Positions 18,381 through 30,871 are shown, counted from the first letter of the stretch. The stretch is DNA of 56,313 nucleotides from Aeromonas salmonicida subsp. salmonicida (GCF_001643305.1 NZ_LSGW01000100.1:1-56313); one strand, 5' to 3'. The notes: generated by a model from the sequence alone, not told the origin. A program made the numbers and translations.

Positions 18381-19460
18381 ATGGAAAGGTTGAAGGTCGA
18401 ACTGGGTGAACGCAGTTATCCCATCGAGATAGCGGCGGGTCTGTTGCAGCATGCAGAAGTGCTGACACAAACCATCAAGGGAAAACGGGTCATGATAGTG
18501 ACCAATACCGTTGTCGCTCCCTTGTATCTTGAGAGGATTATCCAGTTGCTGTCCGGTTTTCAGGTTGAACACCTGATCCTGCCGGACGGTGAGGCTTACA
18601 AGACCCTGGCAACCTTCGAGCGGATCATGTCTGCTCTGCTGGAAACCAATCATGGTCGGGACACGACACTGATCGCCCTGGGGGGCGGTGTGATAGGAGA
18701 TGTTGTCGGCTTTGCTGCGGCAAGCTATCAACGTGGCATTCCTTTTATTCAAGTGCCTACCACACTGCTCTCCCAGGTTGATTCCTCCGTCGGCGGCAAG
18801 ACCGCCGTCAACCATCCCCTCGGCAAGAACATGATTGGAGCCTTCTATCAGCCCAAGCATGTGGTCATTGATACCGAGTGCCTCAAGACCCTGCCTGCCC
18901 GCGAATTTGCCGCCGGCATGGCCGAGGTCATCAAGTACGGCATTATCTGGGACGCCGAATTTTTCTCCTGGCTCGAAACCAACATGTCCCGTCTGCAGGC
19001 GCTGGAACCAGCGGCCCTGGCGTATGCCATCCGCCGTTGCTGCGAAATCAAGGCCGATGTGGTGACGCAGGATGAGACGGAGCACGGGGTTCGCGCTCTG
19101 CTCAATCTCGGTCACACCTTTGGTCACGCCATCGAGGCTGAAAAAGGGTATGGCAACTGGCTGCACGGTGAAGCGGTCGCCGCGGGCATGATGATGGCTG
19201 CCTCCACGGCCGAGGCCCGGGGCGATCTGGATGCAAGGCAGCTTGCTCGCATTCGCGATCTGCTGCTGGCGGCCAATCTGCCCATTCAGGCACCTGCCGA
19301 TATGGATTTCTCTGCCTTCATTCGCCATATGCGCCGAGACAAGAAGGTATTGGAAGGCAAGTTGCGACTGGTGCTGCCGGTCGGTATCGGTCACGCGCAG
19401 GTCGTAGCCGATGTCTCCGATGATGAATTGCTGGCGGTGATTGAGTCTGGTCGTGAGTAA
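18381..19460 (+). CDS. aroB: 3-dehydroquinate synthase
   Basis: Converts DAHP to 3-dehydroquinate, the second step of the shikimate pathway, using NAD+ and a divalent metal. The 359-residue product carries the NAD/substrate motifs [15 protein letters not shown] and [20 protein letters not shown]. The metal-site histidines lie in [12 protein letters not shown] and [11 protein letters not shown]. It follows aroK by 14 bases, and its 3' end overlaps the damX frame by 20 bases, so all three are likely cotranscribed and partly coupled. Confidence 0.97.
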   Translation: MERLKVELGERSYPIEIAAGLLQHAEVLTQTIKGKRVMIVTNTVVAPLYLERIIQLLSGFQVEHLILPDGEAYKTLATFERIMSALLETNHGRDTTLIALGGGVIGDVVGFAAASYQRGIPFIQVPTTLLSQVDSSVGGKTAVNHPLGKNMIGAFYQPKHVVIDTECLKTLPAREFAAGMAEVIKYGIIWDAEFFSWLETNMSRLQALEPAALAYAIRRCCEIKADVVTQDETEHGVRALLNLGHTFGHAIEAEKGYGNWLHGEAVAAGMMMAASTAEARGDLDARQLARIRDLLLAANLPIQAPADMDFSAFIRHMRRDKKVLEGKLRLVLPVGIGHAQVVADVSDDELLAVIESGRE

Positions 19461-21048
19461 CAATAAACTGCTTAAATTTCCTTCCCAGCGGCAGCTGGTT
19501 GATCGGCTGCTGCATCTGATTGAATTCAATCACCCTTTTATTTTTCTCTCCGGCAAACCCGGCAGTGGCCGCGGCACCCTGTGTGAATCCCTGCTCGGCA
19601 ACTTGCCCGAAAAAGTGCGGGTAGTGAGCCTGATTGGCAGTACAGCCATGAAGATGGCGGACGTTCGCCAGCTGCTGCTGCCCCAGGTGGTGGCAAGGCC
19701 GCTGTTCAATCCGCAGGATGCGCTGGCAGAAAGTTTCTTTCGCATGCTGGAGGGCAAGCCCTCCACCCTGTTGCTGCTGATCGAGCGTGCTGACGAGCTG
19801 CCTGCCGAGCTGGTCGGCGAGCTGTGGAGTCTCTGTCGTCATAACGATACCCTGCCCATGCCACACCAGCTGGCGATCGTGCTCTCCGGGAGTGACGTCT
19901 GGTGTCGCACTCAGAAAAGCCTGCTAAAAGGGCGGGCCATGCCGGCTCTGGAGCTGGAGGTCGCGCCACTGAGCGCACCGGAGCAACGTATCTTCTTGTA
20001 TGAGAAAGCCAAAGAGCTCAAGATCCCGACAGCCCTCTTGCCCAAGCTGAAAGTGGAAGAGATCCTGAACGTGGCGAATGGACATCCGTCCACCATCATG
20101 CAGTTACTGGAGGATATCATGACCGACAGAAGGCCCAAGAAACGTCAGGCCGAGTTGCCCGTTAAAAAGATTGCCATAGTGCTGGCGCTGGTTGCCGGCG
20201 GTCTGCTGGCCCTGAGCTATCTGCTGCCAGCCCTGTTCAGCGACGAAAGCAAGAGCACCGGGCTCGCCCCCTCACAAACCACTGCCTTGCCCATTCCCGT
20301 CTCAGGCGGAGATCCACTGACCGCAGGCGGTAGCAGCAATGACAGTCAGAATGGCGGTCAAAGCAGCCCGAATGCCAGCGGTGATAACCCGGGCGGTGTG
20401 GTGCGTGATTGGCAGCCTGATGCCAAGGTATTGCCCAAAGCCGTCGAGAGCGAAACACTGACTACTGAATCGACCAACTATGAGGGGCGCCGTGTGGTGA
20501 TCTCCGACGAGGTGGTCCAGAAGTTGATGAAACAACCCAATGTCAGCGGTGCCTTGCCCACTGGTGTGGTGGATGAGCTGACCGGTGTCAGTTCCCGGGC
20601 TGCTTCGACCGAGAACCCATCGACCCAGGGACTGACAGCGCAAGCTCCCCAATCGGCCACTGAGCCCAAGGCCCGGAACACGGCCCCCGTTACCAAACCG
20701 GTCGCCAAGCCAGCCGTTGTCGAACCGGCGGCTGCACCTGCGCCCAAGGTCGCCCTGACGCCGACGGCGACCCTGAACAAGAAGCCCAGAAATCACTACA
20801 GCGTCCAGCTGATGGGGGCGAGCAACACAGCAGCGGTTGACAAGTTTGTGGCCGAACATGGTCTGACTGGCAATGTCTGGGTCTACAAAACCCAGTTCCG
20901 TGGCAGCCCCTGGTATGTGGTGCTGCAAGGGGATTACGCCAACACCACTCAGGCCAAGGCCGCCATTCGCAAGCTCTCGCCCGCCCTGCTCAAGGGGCAG
21001 CCCTGGCCCAAGTCGTTTGCTCAGGTACAAAAAGAGTTGAAGCAATAG
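19441..21048 (+). CDS. damX: DamX-like cell-division protein (AAA-like and SPOR domains)
   Basis: Membrane protein expected at the division septum. The 535-residue product has an N-terminal AAA-like cytoplasmic domain (about 15-220) and one TM helix (about 243-262, [20 protein letters not shown]). A long low-complexity periplasmic linker follows (about 265-455). A C-terminal SPOR domain (about 458-535, [19 protein letters not shown]) binds denuded glycan at septa. The P-loop reads GKPGSGRGT, with Arg44 where Walker A has Lys, so ATP hydrolysis is doubtful. The start is a TTG at 19441, or a GTG at 19453, both inside the end of aroB. A terminator follows. Confidence 0.9.
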   Translation: MSLVVSNNKLLKFPSQRQLVDRLLHLIEFNHPFIFLSGKPGSGRGTLCESLLGNLPEKVRVVSLIGSTAMKMADVRQLLLPQVVARPLFNPQDALAESFFRMLEGKPSTLLLLIERADELPAELVGELWSLCRHNDTLPMPHQLAIVLSGSDVWCRTQKSLLKGRAMPALELEVAPLSAPEQRIFLYEKAKELKIPTALLPKLKVEEILNVANGHPSTIMQLLEDIMTDRRPKKRQAELPVKKIAIVLALVAGGLLALSYLLPALFSDESKSTGLAPSQTTALPIPVSGGDPLTAGGSSNDSQNGGQSSPNASGDNPGGVVRDWQPDAKVLPKAVESETLTTESTNYEGRRVVISDEVVQKLMKQPNVSGALPTGVVDELTGVSSRAASTENPSTQGLTAQAPQSATEPKARNTAPVTKPVAKPAVVEPAAAPAPKVALTPTATLNKKPRNHYSVQLMGASNTAAVDKFVAEHGLTGNVWVYKTQFRGSPWYVVLQGDYANTTQAKAAIRKLSPALLKGQPWPKSFAQVQKELKQ

Positions 21049-21062
21049 CCATTCGGCCTGAG

Positions 21063-21088
21063 AAGGGGGTAGAATCGTCCCCCTTTTT
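21063..21088 (+). terminator. intrinsic terminator after damX
   Basis: A 7-bp stem AAGGGGG / CCCCCTT with a 9-base loop runs into TTTTT. It separates aroKB-damX from dam, so dam probably has its own promoter in the remaining 30 bases or relies on read-through. Confidence 0.8.
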
Positions 21089-21118
21089 GGGTCTATGCCT
21101 TCTTAACACCGGATTTCC

Positions 21119-21991
21119 ATGAAAAAAACACGCGCTTTTTTAAAATGGGCCGGGGGAAAATACTCCCTGGTTGAAGAGATTGCCGAGCGTTTGCCTGCCG
21201 GGCGTGTGTTGTTGGAGCCCTTCGTCGGGGCCGGGTCTGTCTTTCTCAACACCGACTACGATGCCTATGTGCTCAACGATATCAATCCGGATCTGATCTG
21301 CCTGTACAACCATCTCAAGGTGATGCCGGATAATTTCATCACCGAAGCACGCAAGCTGTTCGTAGCGGAGCACAATCACAAGGCGGCCTACTATCGGTTG
21401 CGCACCCAGTTCAACCAGACTGAAACCACCTTCGAGCGGGCGATGCTGTTCCTGTTTCTCAACCGCCACGGTTTCAATGGCTTGTGCCGTTACAACAAGA
21501 AGGGCGGCTTCAACGTGCCGTTCGGTTCCTACAAGAAGCCCTACTTCCCTGAAAAAGAGCTGTGGGCCTTTGCCGAGAAGGCGCAGAAGGCGACCTTCAT
21601 CTGTGAAAGCTACGCCGATGCCATCAAGCGTGCCGAGGAAGACTGGGTGATCTACTGCGATCCCCCCTATGCGCCACTCTCCAACACGGCGAGCTTCACC
21701 ACTTATTCAGCCGGCGGCTTCACCCTGGACGATCAGGCCATACTGGCGCGGCTGGCACGTCATACCGCTGCCCGCAAGGGGGTGCCGGTGCTAATCAGCA
21801 ACCACGACATAGCGCTGACCCGTGAGCTCTATCGTGGCGCTCGACTGGACGAGATTCTGGTCAAGCGCACCATCAGTCGCAACGGCGGCAGTCGCAACAA
21901 GGTAGCCGAGCTGCTGGCGCTTTATCCGCCCGGTATAGAGCCGGAACAGGGCTACTACCCAAGCGACGGCGAACTTGTTTCGCTCGGCTGA
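21119..21991 (+). CDS. dam: DNA adenine methylase (GATC-specific)
   Basis: Methylates adenine in GATC using S-adenosylmethionine, serving mismatch repair, replication timing and gene control. The 290-residue product has the AdoMet-binding FLKWAGGKYSLVEEI at the N-terminus and a second cofactor contact at LLEPFVGAGSVFLNTD. The target-recognition region follows (NRHGFNGLCRYNKKGGFNVPFGSY). The catalytic DPPY is at about residue 181 in VIYCDPPYAPLS. All match the Dam alpha class. Position next to damX and rpe is conserved. Confidence 0.97.
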   Translation: MKKTRAFLKWAGGKYSLVEEIAERLPAGRVLLEPFVGAGSVFLNTDYDAYVLNDINPDLICLYNHLKVMPDNFITEARKLFVAEHNHKAAYYRLRTQFNQTETTFERAMLFLFLNRHGFNGLCRYNKKGGFNVPFGSYKKPYFPEKELWAFAEKAQKATFICESYADAIKRAEEDWVIYCDPPYAPLSNTASFTTYSAGGFTLDDQAILARLARHTAARKGVPVLISNHDIALTRELYRGARLDEILVKRTISRNGGSRNKVAELLALYPPGIEPEQGYYPSDGELVSLG

Positions 21992-22054
21992 TCCTCTGGC
22001 GGCACTTTCGGGTGCCGCTGCTGTTTCTGCCTGTCGCCATCCTGGTGTTCGCCT

Positions 22055-22290
22055 CGTTTTCACCGGATATGGGCGATAAATCGGGTGACCCGCTTTTTCC
22101 TGTCTGCGCTAGGGTTCGTTTTCGTCGGATATGGGCGGTAAATCGGGTGACCCGCTTTTTCCTGTCTGCGCTAGGGTTCGTTTTCACCGGATATGGGCGA
22201 TAAATCGGGTGGCCCGCTTTTTCCTGCCTGTGTTCGGGTCGTTTTCATCTGATATTTGCGGTAAAATTGCGCCGCTTTTTCTGCCACGCT
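22055..22290. repeat. 62-bp tandem direct repeat upstream of rpe
   Basis: Near-identical units begin at CGTTTTC at 22055, 22117 and 22179, with a fourth, more diverged unit at 22240 that runs into the rpe leader. The spacing is 62, 62 and 61 bases. Copies one to three differ at only a few positions. Each contains the palindrome CGGGTGACCCG (CGGGTGGCCCG in copy 3) followed by CTTTTTCCTG. In the fourth copy this becomes a GGTAAAATTGCGCCGC stretch with a good -10-like TAAAAT. The unit is not a multiple of three and encodes no believable protein. It looks like tandem duplication of the rpe promoter or leader region. The 65 bases between dam and the first copy hold nothing else I can name. Confidence 0.85.
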
Positions 22291-22307
22291 GCCAATGGAT
22301 GACGCTG

Positions 22308-22982
22308 ATGAAAGACTTTCTGATTGCCCCCTCAATCCTCTCCGCCGATTTCGCTCGTCTGGGTGACGATGTTGCCAGGGTGCTGACCGCCGGTGCCGAC
22401 GTGGTGCATTTCGATGTGATGGACAACCACTATGTTCCCAACCTGACCATAGGCCCCATGGTATGTCAGGCCCTGCGTGACTATGGCATCAAGGCGCTCA
22501 TCGATGTGCACCTGATGGTCAAGCCGGTAGATCGCATCGTTCCGGACTTTGCCAAGGCGGGGGCCAACCTGATCACCTTCCACCCGGAAGCATCCGATCA
22601 CGTGGATCGTACCCTGGGTCTCATCAAGGAGCAGGGCTGTCAGGCCGGTCTGGTGCTGAATCCGGCGACCTCGCTCTCCTGTCTGGAGTACGTGATGGAC
22701 AAGCTGGACGTGATCCTGCTGATGTCGGTCAACCCTGGCTTCGGTGGCCAGAGCTTCATCCCCGGTACACTCGACAAGCTGCGTCAGGTGCGTCGCCTGA
22801 TTGACGAGAGTGGCCGTGACATTCGCCTCGAGATCGACGGCGGCGTCAAGGTAGACAATATCCGCGCCATCGCCGAAGCGGGTGCCGACATGTTCGTGGC
22901 GGGCTCTGCCATCTTCAGCCAGCCTGACTACAAGGCGGTGATTGACCAGATGCGTGCGGAGCTGAGCCATGTCCAGCGCTGA
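22308..22982 (+). CDS. rpe: Ribulose-phosphate 3-epimerase
   Basis: Interconverts D-ribulose 5-phosphate and D-xylulose 5-phosphate in the pentose phosphate pathway. The 224-residue TIM barrel has the diagnostic [14 protein letters not shown] start and the metal/substrate motifs [23 protein letters not shown] and [10 protein letters not shown]. It also has [11 protein letters not shown] and a C-terminal phosphate site, [11 protein letters not shown]. An open frame extends upstream through the tandem repeats, but homologous sequence begins at MKDFLIAPS, fixing the ATG at 22308. It overlaps gph by 14 bases. Confidence 0.97.
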   Translation: MKDFLIAPSILSADFARLGDDVARVLTAGADVVHFDVMDNHYVPNLTIGPMVCQALRDYGIKALIDVHLMVKPVDRIVPDFAKAGANLITFHPEASDHVDRTLGLIKEQGCQAGLVLNPATSLSCLEYVMDKLDVILLMSVNPGFGGQSFIPGTLDKLRQVRRLIDESGRDIRLEIDGGVKVDNIRAIAEAGADMFVAGSAIFSQPDYKAVIDQMRAELSHVQR

Positions 22983-23637
22983 GCGTGATTTTGATCTGGT
23001 GCTGTTCGATCTGGATGGCACCCTGATCGACAGTGCCCCCCAGCTGGCGCTGGCGGTCAACCGTACCCTCACTGAACTGGGTCTGGCCGAGGCTGATGAA
23101 GCCGTGGTGCGTACCTGGGTCGGCAATGGCGCCGACAAGCTGATCCAGCGCGCGCTGGATTATCGTGAGGCTCCTGAACTGTTTGCCAGGGCCCGCCCCC
23201 TGTTCGATCAGCACTATCAGGCCTGTTTGCTGGAAGGGCTTGAAATGTATGACGGTGTGGAACAGAGTCTGCGCCGCCTACAAAAGCTGGGTTACAAACA
23301 GGCCGTGGTGACCAACAAGCCGAGTCACTTCGTGCAGCCAATCCTGGATGCCCTTGGCATCAGCGACTGTTTCGCGCTCTGGCTGGGTGGCAACTGTGTG
23401 CCGGTCAAGAAGCCGAGCCCCGAGCCCCTGCTGCATGCCTGCCATGAGCTGGGCGTCAGTCCGTCCCGCACCCTGATGGTGGGCGACTCCGAAAATGACG
23501 TGCTGGCCGCCCAGGCCGCCAGCATGAAAGTAGTGGGGCTCACCTACGGCTACAACTATGGTCGTCCCATTGCAGATTCCCGCCCGGACTGGGTATATGA
23601 GCAGTTTGCCCAGCTCGATGCCCTGTTAGCCGAGTAA
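22969..23637 (+). CDS. gph: Phosphoglycolate phosphatase
   Basis: HAD-superfamily phosphatase that removes 2-phosphoglycolate, a by-product of DNA repair. The 222-residue product shows HAD motif I ([11 protein letters not shown]), motif II (VVTNKPS), the motif III lysine ([11 protein letters not shown]) and motif IV ([12 protein letters not shown]), with a small helical cap. The start codon lies inside the end of rpe, giving translational coupling, and trpS follows. The rpe-gph-trpS order is the standard gammaproteobacterial arrangement. Confidence 0.95.
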   Translation: MSSAERDFDLVLFDLDGTLIDSAPQLALAVNRTLTELGLAEADEAVVRTWVGNGADKLIQRALDYREAPELFARARPLFDQHYQACLLEGLEMYDGVEQSLRRLQKLGYKQAVVTNKPSHFVQPILDALGISDCFALWLGGNCVPVKKPSPEPLLHACHELGVSPSRTLMVGDSENDVLAAQAASMKVVGLTYGYNYGRPIADSRPDWVYEQFAQLDALLAE

Positions 23638-23675
23638 GGTGTCGGGTTGGCCGAATAACAAGGATTAACACTCTC

Positions 23676-24680
23676 ATGACTAAACCAATCGTACTGAGCG
23701 GGGCCCAGCCGTCGGGTCAGCTGACCATAGGCAACTATATGGGCGCCCTGCGTCAGTGGGTCAACATGCAGGATGACTTCGACTGCCTCTACTGCATCGT
23801 CGATCTGCATGCCATCACCACCCGTCAGGAGCCAGCCGCCCTGCGCAAGGCGTGTCTCGATGCCGCCGCCCTCTATCTGGCGGTGGGGATCGATCCGGCC
23901 AAGAGCACTGTCTTCATCCAGTCCCACGTGCCGCAGCACGCCGAACTGGGCTGGATCCTGAACTGCTATACCCAGATGGGCGAGCTGTCGCGCATGACCC
24001 AGTTCAAGGACAAGTCCGCCCGTTTCGAGAACAACGTCAACGTTGGCCTGTTCGGTTATCCGGTACTGATGGCCGCAGATATCCTGCTCTATCAGGCCAA
24101 CCAGGTGCCGGTCGGCAACGATCAGAAACAGCATCTGGAGCTGACACGCGACATCTGCACCCGTTTCAACAACCTGTACGGCGAAGTGTTCACCCTGCCG
24201 GAACCCTTCATTCCGACCGACGGGGCGCGGGTGATGAGCCTGCAGGATCCGACCAAGAAGATGTCCAAATCTGACGACAACGAGGCCAACTTCATCGGCC
24301 TGCTGGAAGATCCCAAGCAGATCGTCAAGAAGATCAAGCGTGCCGTGACCGACTCCGACGAGCCGGCAGTAGTGCGTTTTGATCCCGAGAACAAGCCGGG
24401 TGTGTCCAACCTGCTGACCCTGATGTCCGGGGTGACGGGCCGTTCCATCCCCGAATTGGAGCAGCACTTCGAAGGCAAGATGTATGGTCACCTCAAGACC
24501 GAGACTGCCGAGGCGGTCGTTGCCTTGCTGGAGCCCATTCAGGCGCGCTTCCGCGAGTTGCGTCAGGATGAGGCTCATCTGCAAACAATTTTGGCGGCAG
24601 GCGCACAAAAGGCGCGTGAAAGGGCTGAAAAAACACTGACCAGCGTATATGATGTAGTCGGCTTCGTTCCTCGAGCCTGA
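23676..24680 (+). CDS. trpS: Tryptophanyl-tRNA synthetase
   Basis: Charges tRNA-Trp. The 334-residue class I synthetase shows the HIGH-equivalent in [17 protein letters not shown] and the KMSKS loop in [15 protein letters not shown], and it is the normal bacterial length. It lies 38 bases after gph and closes the dam-rpe-gph-trpS block. A G-U-containing hairpin follows. Confidence 0.97.
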   Translation: MTKPIVLSGAQPSGQLTIGNYMGALRQWVNMQDDFDCLYCIVDLHAITTRQEPAALRKACLDAAALYLAVGIDPAKSTVFIQSHVPQHAELGWILNCYTQMGELSRMTQFKDKSARFENNVNVGLFGYPVLMAADILLYQANQVPVGNDQKQHLELTRDICTRFNNLYGEVFTLPEPFIPTDGARVMSLQDPTKKMSKSDDNEANFIGLLEDPKQIVKKIKRAVTDSDEPAVVRFDPENKPGVSNLLTLMSGVTGRSIPELEQHFEGKMYGHLKTETAEAVVALLEPIQARFRELRQDEAHLQTILAAGAQKARERAEKTLTSVYDVVGFVPRA

Positions 24681-24702
24681 CATACTGGGAAGGTGTAGTA
24701 GA

Positions 24703-24736
24703 AGAGAGCTGGGTCTTTGCCTGGCTTTCTTTGTTT
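24703..24736 (+). terminator. probable intrinsic terminator after trpS
   Basis: AGAGAGCTGGG pairs with CCTGGCTTTCT (11 bp, including three G-U pairs) around a short loop and is followed by TTGTTTT. It is weaker than the other terminators in this window. Confidence 0.55.
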
Positions 24737-24803
24737 TACCCGACCTGCTATTCGTTAATTCATCTTCCAATTTCAAACGCGGGCTTCTGCCCCAAGAGTG
24801 AGC

Positions 24804-25019
24804 ATGTCTGTCGAATTAAACACCACGATTGAAGAGTTGGGTGACAAGGGTCACTGGCTGCGTAAATTCCGCAAGGCCAAGAACCTCAATACCCTGCAAC
24901 TGATGGTCTCCAACGCCATCGACAAATACCACAACACCCCCGCCATTGCCGCCGCCATCTATCTGGCAGAGTGCCAGCGCGAGCGCGAAATGGAGCAGGG
25001 CCGCTATCTGGACCGTTGA
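24804..25019 (+). CDS. Small conserved-looking protein of unknown function
   Basis: A 71-residue, charged, mostly helical protein with no signal peptide or membrane segment: MSVELNTTIEELGDKGHWLR at the start, ending REREMEQGRYLDR. I do not recognise a family. Codon use is like the neighbours, and the gene sits 21 bases before pabA on the same strand, so it is probably expressed with pabA. The frame can start at a GTG at 24798, but the ATG at 24804 has an AAGAG at suitable spacing. Confidence 0.7.
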   Translation: MSVELNTTIEELGDKGHWLRKFRKAKNLNTLQLMVSNAIDKYHNTPAIAAAIYLAECQREREMEQGRYLDR

Positions 25020-25040
25020 TTCTCTGCCTCTGGTTGCCCC

Positions 25041-25622
25041 ATGCTGTTGTTGATCGATAACTACGACTCCTTTACCTGGAACCTGGTGCAGTATTTTGGC
25101 GCTCTGGGGCAAGAGGTGGTGGTAAAGCGCAATGACGAGCTGACGCTGGATACCATAGCGCAGCTAGCTCCCCGTTATCTGGTGATCTCTCCCGGCCCTT
25201 GCACGCCCAATGAGGCGGGCATCTCCCTGTCGGCCATCAACCGCTTTGCGGGTCAGCTCCCCATCCTTGGCGTCTGTCTCGGTCACCAATCCCTGGCCCA
25301 GGCTTTCGGTGCCAGAGTGGTGCGCGCACGTCAGGTGATGCACGGCAAGACTTCCCTTATTCGCCATCAGGGCGGGGGAGTATTCAAGGCGCTCAACAAC
25401 CCGCTGCGGGTCACCCGCTACCATTCGCTCATCGTGGAACGGGAAACCCTGCCCGACTGCTTCGAGGTTACCGCCTGGAGCGAACACGCCGATGGCTCTT
25501 TTGACGAGATCATGGGTCTGCGCCATAAGCAGTTGAATATAGAGGGGGTTCAGTTCCATCCGGAGAGCATTTTGAGCGAGCAGGGCCACCAATTGCTGGC
25601 CAATTTTCTAACCAGTTCCTGA
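25041..25622 (+). CDS. pabA: Aminodeoxychorismate/anthranilate synthase glutaminase subunit
   Basis: Class I glutamine amidotransferase that supplies ammonia to a chorismate-using partner (PabB for folate, or TrpE). The 193-residue product has the [11 protein letters not shown] start, the oxyanion [12 protein letters not shown], the nucleophile C79 in [14 protein letters not shown] and the catalytic His-Glu in VQFHPESIL. No trpE or pabB adjoins it. Because it precedes an ast/argD-like locus, as in enterobacteria where pabA lies near argD, I favour pabA over trpG. Confidence 0.9.
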   Translation: MLLLIDNYDSFTWNLVQYFGALGQEVVVKRNDELTLDTIAQLAPRYLVISPGPCTPNEAGISLSAINRFAGQLPILGVCLGHQSLAQAFGARVVRARQVMHGKTSLIRHQGGGVFKALNNPLRVTRYHSLIVERETLPDCFEVTAWSEHADGSFDEIMGLRHKQLNIEGVQFHPESILSEQGHQLLANFLTSS

Positions 25623-25633
25623 ATGGTTGTGAT

Positions 25634-25660
25634 TGGCCTCACAGAATCGAGATGAGGCCA
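25634..25660. other. hairpin after pabA
   Basis: TGGCCTCA pairs with TGAGGCCA around an 11-base loop. On the plus strand it is followed by AAAAATATTTT rather than a clean T run, so it is only a possible terminator. The remaining bases up to 25899 are AT-richer and should carry the astC promoter and operators. I could not identify a convincing ArgR box or sigma-54 site by eye. Confidence 0.45.
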
Positions 25661-25788
25661 AAAATATTTTCCCTGACACTTTATTCACCCCCCTCCCTGT
25701 CCAAATTATCTCTTGCCAACACCCCCTGAGCCGTTATGCAATGCGGTTGCCTAAAATCTCACAGGCAATCGAACATTGTTCCCTGTAA

Positions 25789-27117
<1,329 letters not shown>

Positions 27118-27126
27118 TCCTAATTG

Positions 27127-27165
27127 AGGTGGGGAGCCCTCCCGGCAGTAGCCGGGACCCCACCT
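27127..27165. other. strong hairpin between astC and astA
   Basis: An outer 8-bp stem AGGTGGGG / CCCCACCT encloses an inner 6-bp stem CCCGGC / GCCGGG with an AGTA loop. It is not followed by a T run and ends 27 bases before astA. It could act as an mRNA 3'-end protector, giving more astC than astA message, or as a processing site. Confidence 0.65.
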
Positions 27166-27192
27166 GTCGTCAATGAAAGGGAGTTGTCATTT

Positions 27193-28212
27193 ATGTTGGT
27201 TATCCGTCCTATCGAGCAAAAAGATTTTGCTGGTCTCAAGACCTGTGCCATTGAATCCGGCACCGGCATGACATCATTGCCTGTCAACGATGAACTGCTG
27301 CAACGCAAGATAGATGCCTCGACCCAGACCTTCTCGGACAAACCGGCAGGTAAGGGTGATTGCCTCTACTTCTTCGTGGCTGAGGATCTGGAGACCGGCG
27401 AAATGGTCGGTACCTGCGCCATCGATGCGGCCGTGGGCCTGTCCCAGCCGTTCTACAACTATCACATCGGCAAGGTGGTGCACTCTTCCCCCAAGCTCGG
27501 CATCTACAACGTGGTCGAGACGCTCACTCTGTCGAATGACTACACCGGCAATTCCGAGCTGTGCACCCTGTTTTTGCGCGAATGCGCCCGCGAGGGGCTC
27601 AATGGCCGCCTGCTCTCCAAGCACCGTTTCCTGTTCATGGCCGAGCACCCCGAGCTGTTTGACAAGACCGTCTTTGCCGAGATGCGTGGCGTCTCCGATG
27701 AAAAAGGTCACAGCCCCTTCTATGAGTGGTTGCAAAAGCATTTCTTCTCGATGGATTTTCCTACCGTCGACTATCTCACCGGCATCGGCAAGAAGCGCTT
27801 CATCGCCGAGTTGATGCCCAAGTACCCCATCTACGTCAACCTGCTGAGCAACGAGGCGCGCGCCGTCATCGGCCAGACCCACGAGAAGACCCGCCCGGCC
27901 ATCAAGATGCTGCAGGATGAGGGGTTCGTGAACCGTGGCTACGTTGACATCTTCGATGCCGGCCCCACCGTCGAGTGCGACGTAAAGAACATTCGCAGCG
28001 TGCGCCGCAGCCAGAAGCTGCGGGTGCTGATCGGCGAGCCCATAGGTGGCAAGACCCATCTGATCTGCAACACCCGCTACGAACAGTATCGCGCCTGCCA
28101 CGGCAATATCCGGGTCGATCTGGACAAGCACGAAGCCATCATTCCGCCCAAGATGGCGGCGGCACTCAAGGTGCAGGATGGCGACATGGTGCGTGTCGTC
28201 GATCTCGACTGA
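27193..28212 (+). CDS. astA: Arginine N-succinyltransferase
   Basis: First step of the ammonia-producing arginine succinyltransferase pathway: succinyl-CoA plus L-arginine gives N2-succinylarginine. The 339-residue product starts MLVIRPIEQKDFAGLKTCA and keeps family signatures such as ESGTGMTSLP, YYNYHIGKVVHSSPKLGIY-like sequence, LSNDYTGNSELCTLFL and PKYPIYVNLLS. The ATG at 27193 has GGGAG upstream. It lies between astC and astD. Confidence 0.96.
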   Translation: MLVIRPIEQKDFAGLKTCAIESGTGMTSLPVNDELLQRKIDASTQTFSDKPAGKGDCLYFFVAEDLETGEMVGTCAIDAAVGLSQPFYNYHIGKVVHSSPKLGIYNVVETLTLSNDYTGNSELCTLFLRECAREGLNGRLLSKHRFLFMAEHPELFDKTVFAEMRGVSDEKGHSPFYEWLQKHFFSMDFPTVDYLTGIGKKRFIAELMPKYPIYVNLLSNEARAVIGQTHEKTRPAIKMLQDEGFVNRGYVDIFDAGPTVECDVKNIRSVRRSQKLRVLIGEPIGGKTHLICNTRYEQYRACHGNIRVDLDKHEAIIPPKMAAALKVQDGDMVRVVDLD

Positions 28213-28278
28213 GCCGCCTTGTCTGGTGTTGAAGGCAGCAGAACCGCATATGAAACAGGCAGCCAAGGCTGCTTGTGA

Positions 28279-29766
<1,488 letters not shown>

Positions 29767-29896
29767 CAAGGAAGAGGCTGGCAGCAAGGCCGCCACGGCT
29801 GACACTGTCCTCCCCTGCGCTGAGCGCTGATAACAAAAAATAAAAGGGGCACTGAACAGGTGCCCTTGTCTGTACCCGCAATCAAAGGAAAGAGAG

Positions 29897-30694
29897 ATGC
29901 AAAAGGATATCGACACCCTGTTCGGTCACTTGTGGGATAACTACATTCAAGTCACCCCGAGTGCCCTCAAGGTCCACACCCTGCTGGGTGGCGGTGAGCC
30001 CATCGTCAATGATCATGTGGCGTTTCGCACCTACAACCTGCCCAAGCTGGGGCTGGAGAAGCTGGCCGCCCACTTCCTGGCGCTCGGGTACGAGCAGAAG
30101 GGTGAATATGTGTTCAAGGCCAAGAAGCTCTATGCCAAGCACTTCGAGCATCAGGATCCGGATGCCCCCAAGGTGTTCATCAGCGAGCTGAAGGTGGAGG
30201 AGCTCTCCGAGGCGGCCCAGGCCATCATCCACAAGCTGGCTGAGCAGGTGCCTGATCACCTGACCGACACCCAGGCATTCCTCTACACGGGGGCGCCCTG
30301 GCAGGTTTCCTGGGCCGATTACCAGACCCTGCTGGCAGAGAGCGAATACGCAGCCTGGATGGCGGCCTGGGGCTATCGCGCCAACCACTTCACGGTCAAC
30401 ATCAATCGCCTCAAGCAGTTCGATACTATCCAGCAGGTCAACGCAGCCCTCAAGGCGGCAGGCTTCGTGCTCAATGGCGTGGGTGGCGAGGTGAAAGGGG
30501 ACCCGCAGGTGATGCTGGAGCAATCCTCCACCATGGCCGACAAGGCGGATGTACCCTTCAGCGACGGCGTGCGCACCATTCCGAGCTGCTTCTACGAGTT
30601 TGCCCTGCGCTACCCGCAGGCCGACGGCGTGCTCTACCCGGGCTTCGTCGAAGCCTCGGCCGACAAGATCTTCGAATCCACCAACGCCATGTAA
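29897..30694 (+). CDS. DUF1338 protein (2-oxoadipate dioxygenase/decarboxylase-like, short form)
   Basis: A 265-residue protein of the DUF1338 family, a vicinal-oxygen-chelate-like fold whose studied member HglS/YdcJ turns 2-oxoadipate into D-2-hydroxyglutarate using iron. Likely metal ligands are the His in IVNDHVAFRTYN (about residue 40), the His in RANHFTVNIN and the Glu in SCFYEFALRY. It is much shorter than HglS (about 460 residues), so the substrate may differ. It follows astD by 130 bases on the same strand and ends at a strong terminator, suggesting a job connected with arginine catabolism. Ribosome site AAAGGAAAGAG is good. Confidence 0.85.
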   Translation: MQKDIDTLFGHLWDNYIQVTPSALKVHTLLGGGEPIVNDHVAFRTYNLPKLGLEKLAAHFLALGYEQKGEYVFKAKKLYAKHFEHQDPDAPKVFISELKVEELSEAAQAIIHKLAEQVPDHLTDTQAFLYTGAPWQVSWADYQTLLAESEYAAWMAAWGYRANHFTVNINRLKQFDTIQQVNAALKAAGFVLNGVGGEVKGDPQVMLEQSSTMADKADVPFSDGVRTIPSCFYEFALRYPQADGVLYPGFVEASADKIFESTNAM

Positions 30695-30711
30695 CGGCGA
30701 TGGTTGGCAAG

Positions 30712-30735
30712 AACGCCCCGAAAGGGGCGTTTTTT
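30712..30735 (+). terminator. intrinsic terminator
   Basis: An 8-bp stem AACGCCCC / GGGGCGTT with a GAAA tetraloop is followed by six T. It closes the ast/DUF1338 unit. Confidence 0.92.
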
Positions 30736-30871
30736 ATGGCGTTTTGTGCCGGGCCCGTAGACCCCCGTTTGTCGCTGATATGCTCTCATCCAGGCCGCTG
30801 CGCGATATCTCAGCCGAGTCGGGGTTGAGCGACCGAGCCCACCCGCAAGGGTGGGCCAGGATACTCGTCTG

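Noticed and set aside
22012..22203. Open frame and upstream extension of rpe across the tandem repeats
   Set aside because: The repeat unit is 62 bp, so the frame shifts in each copy. The rpe homology begins at 22308, and no ribosome site supports the upstream start.
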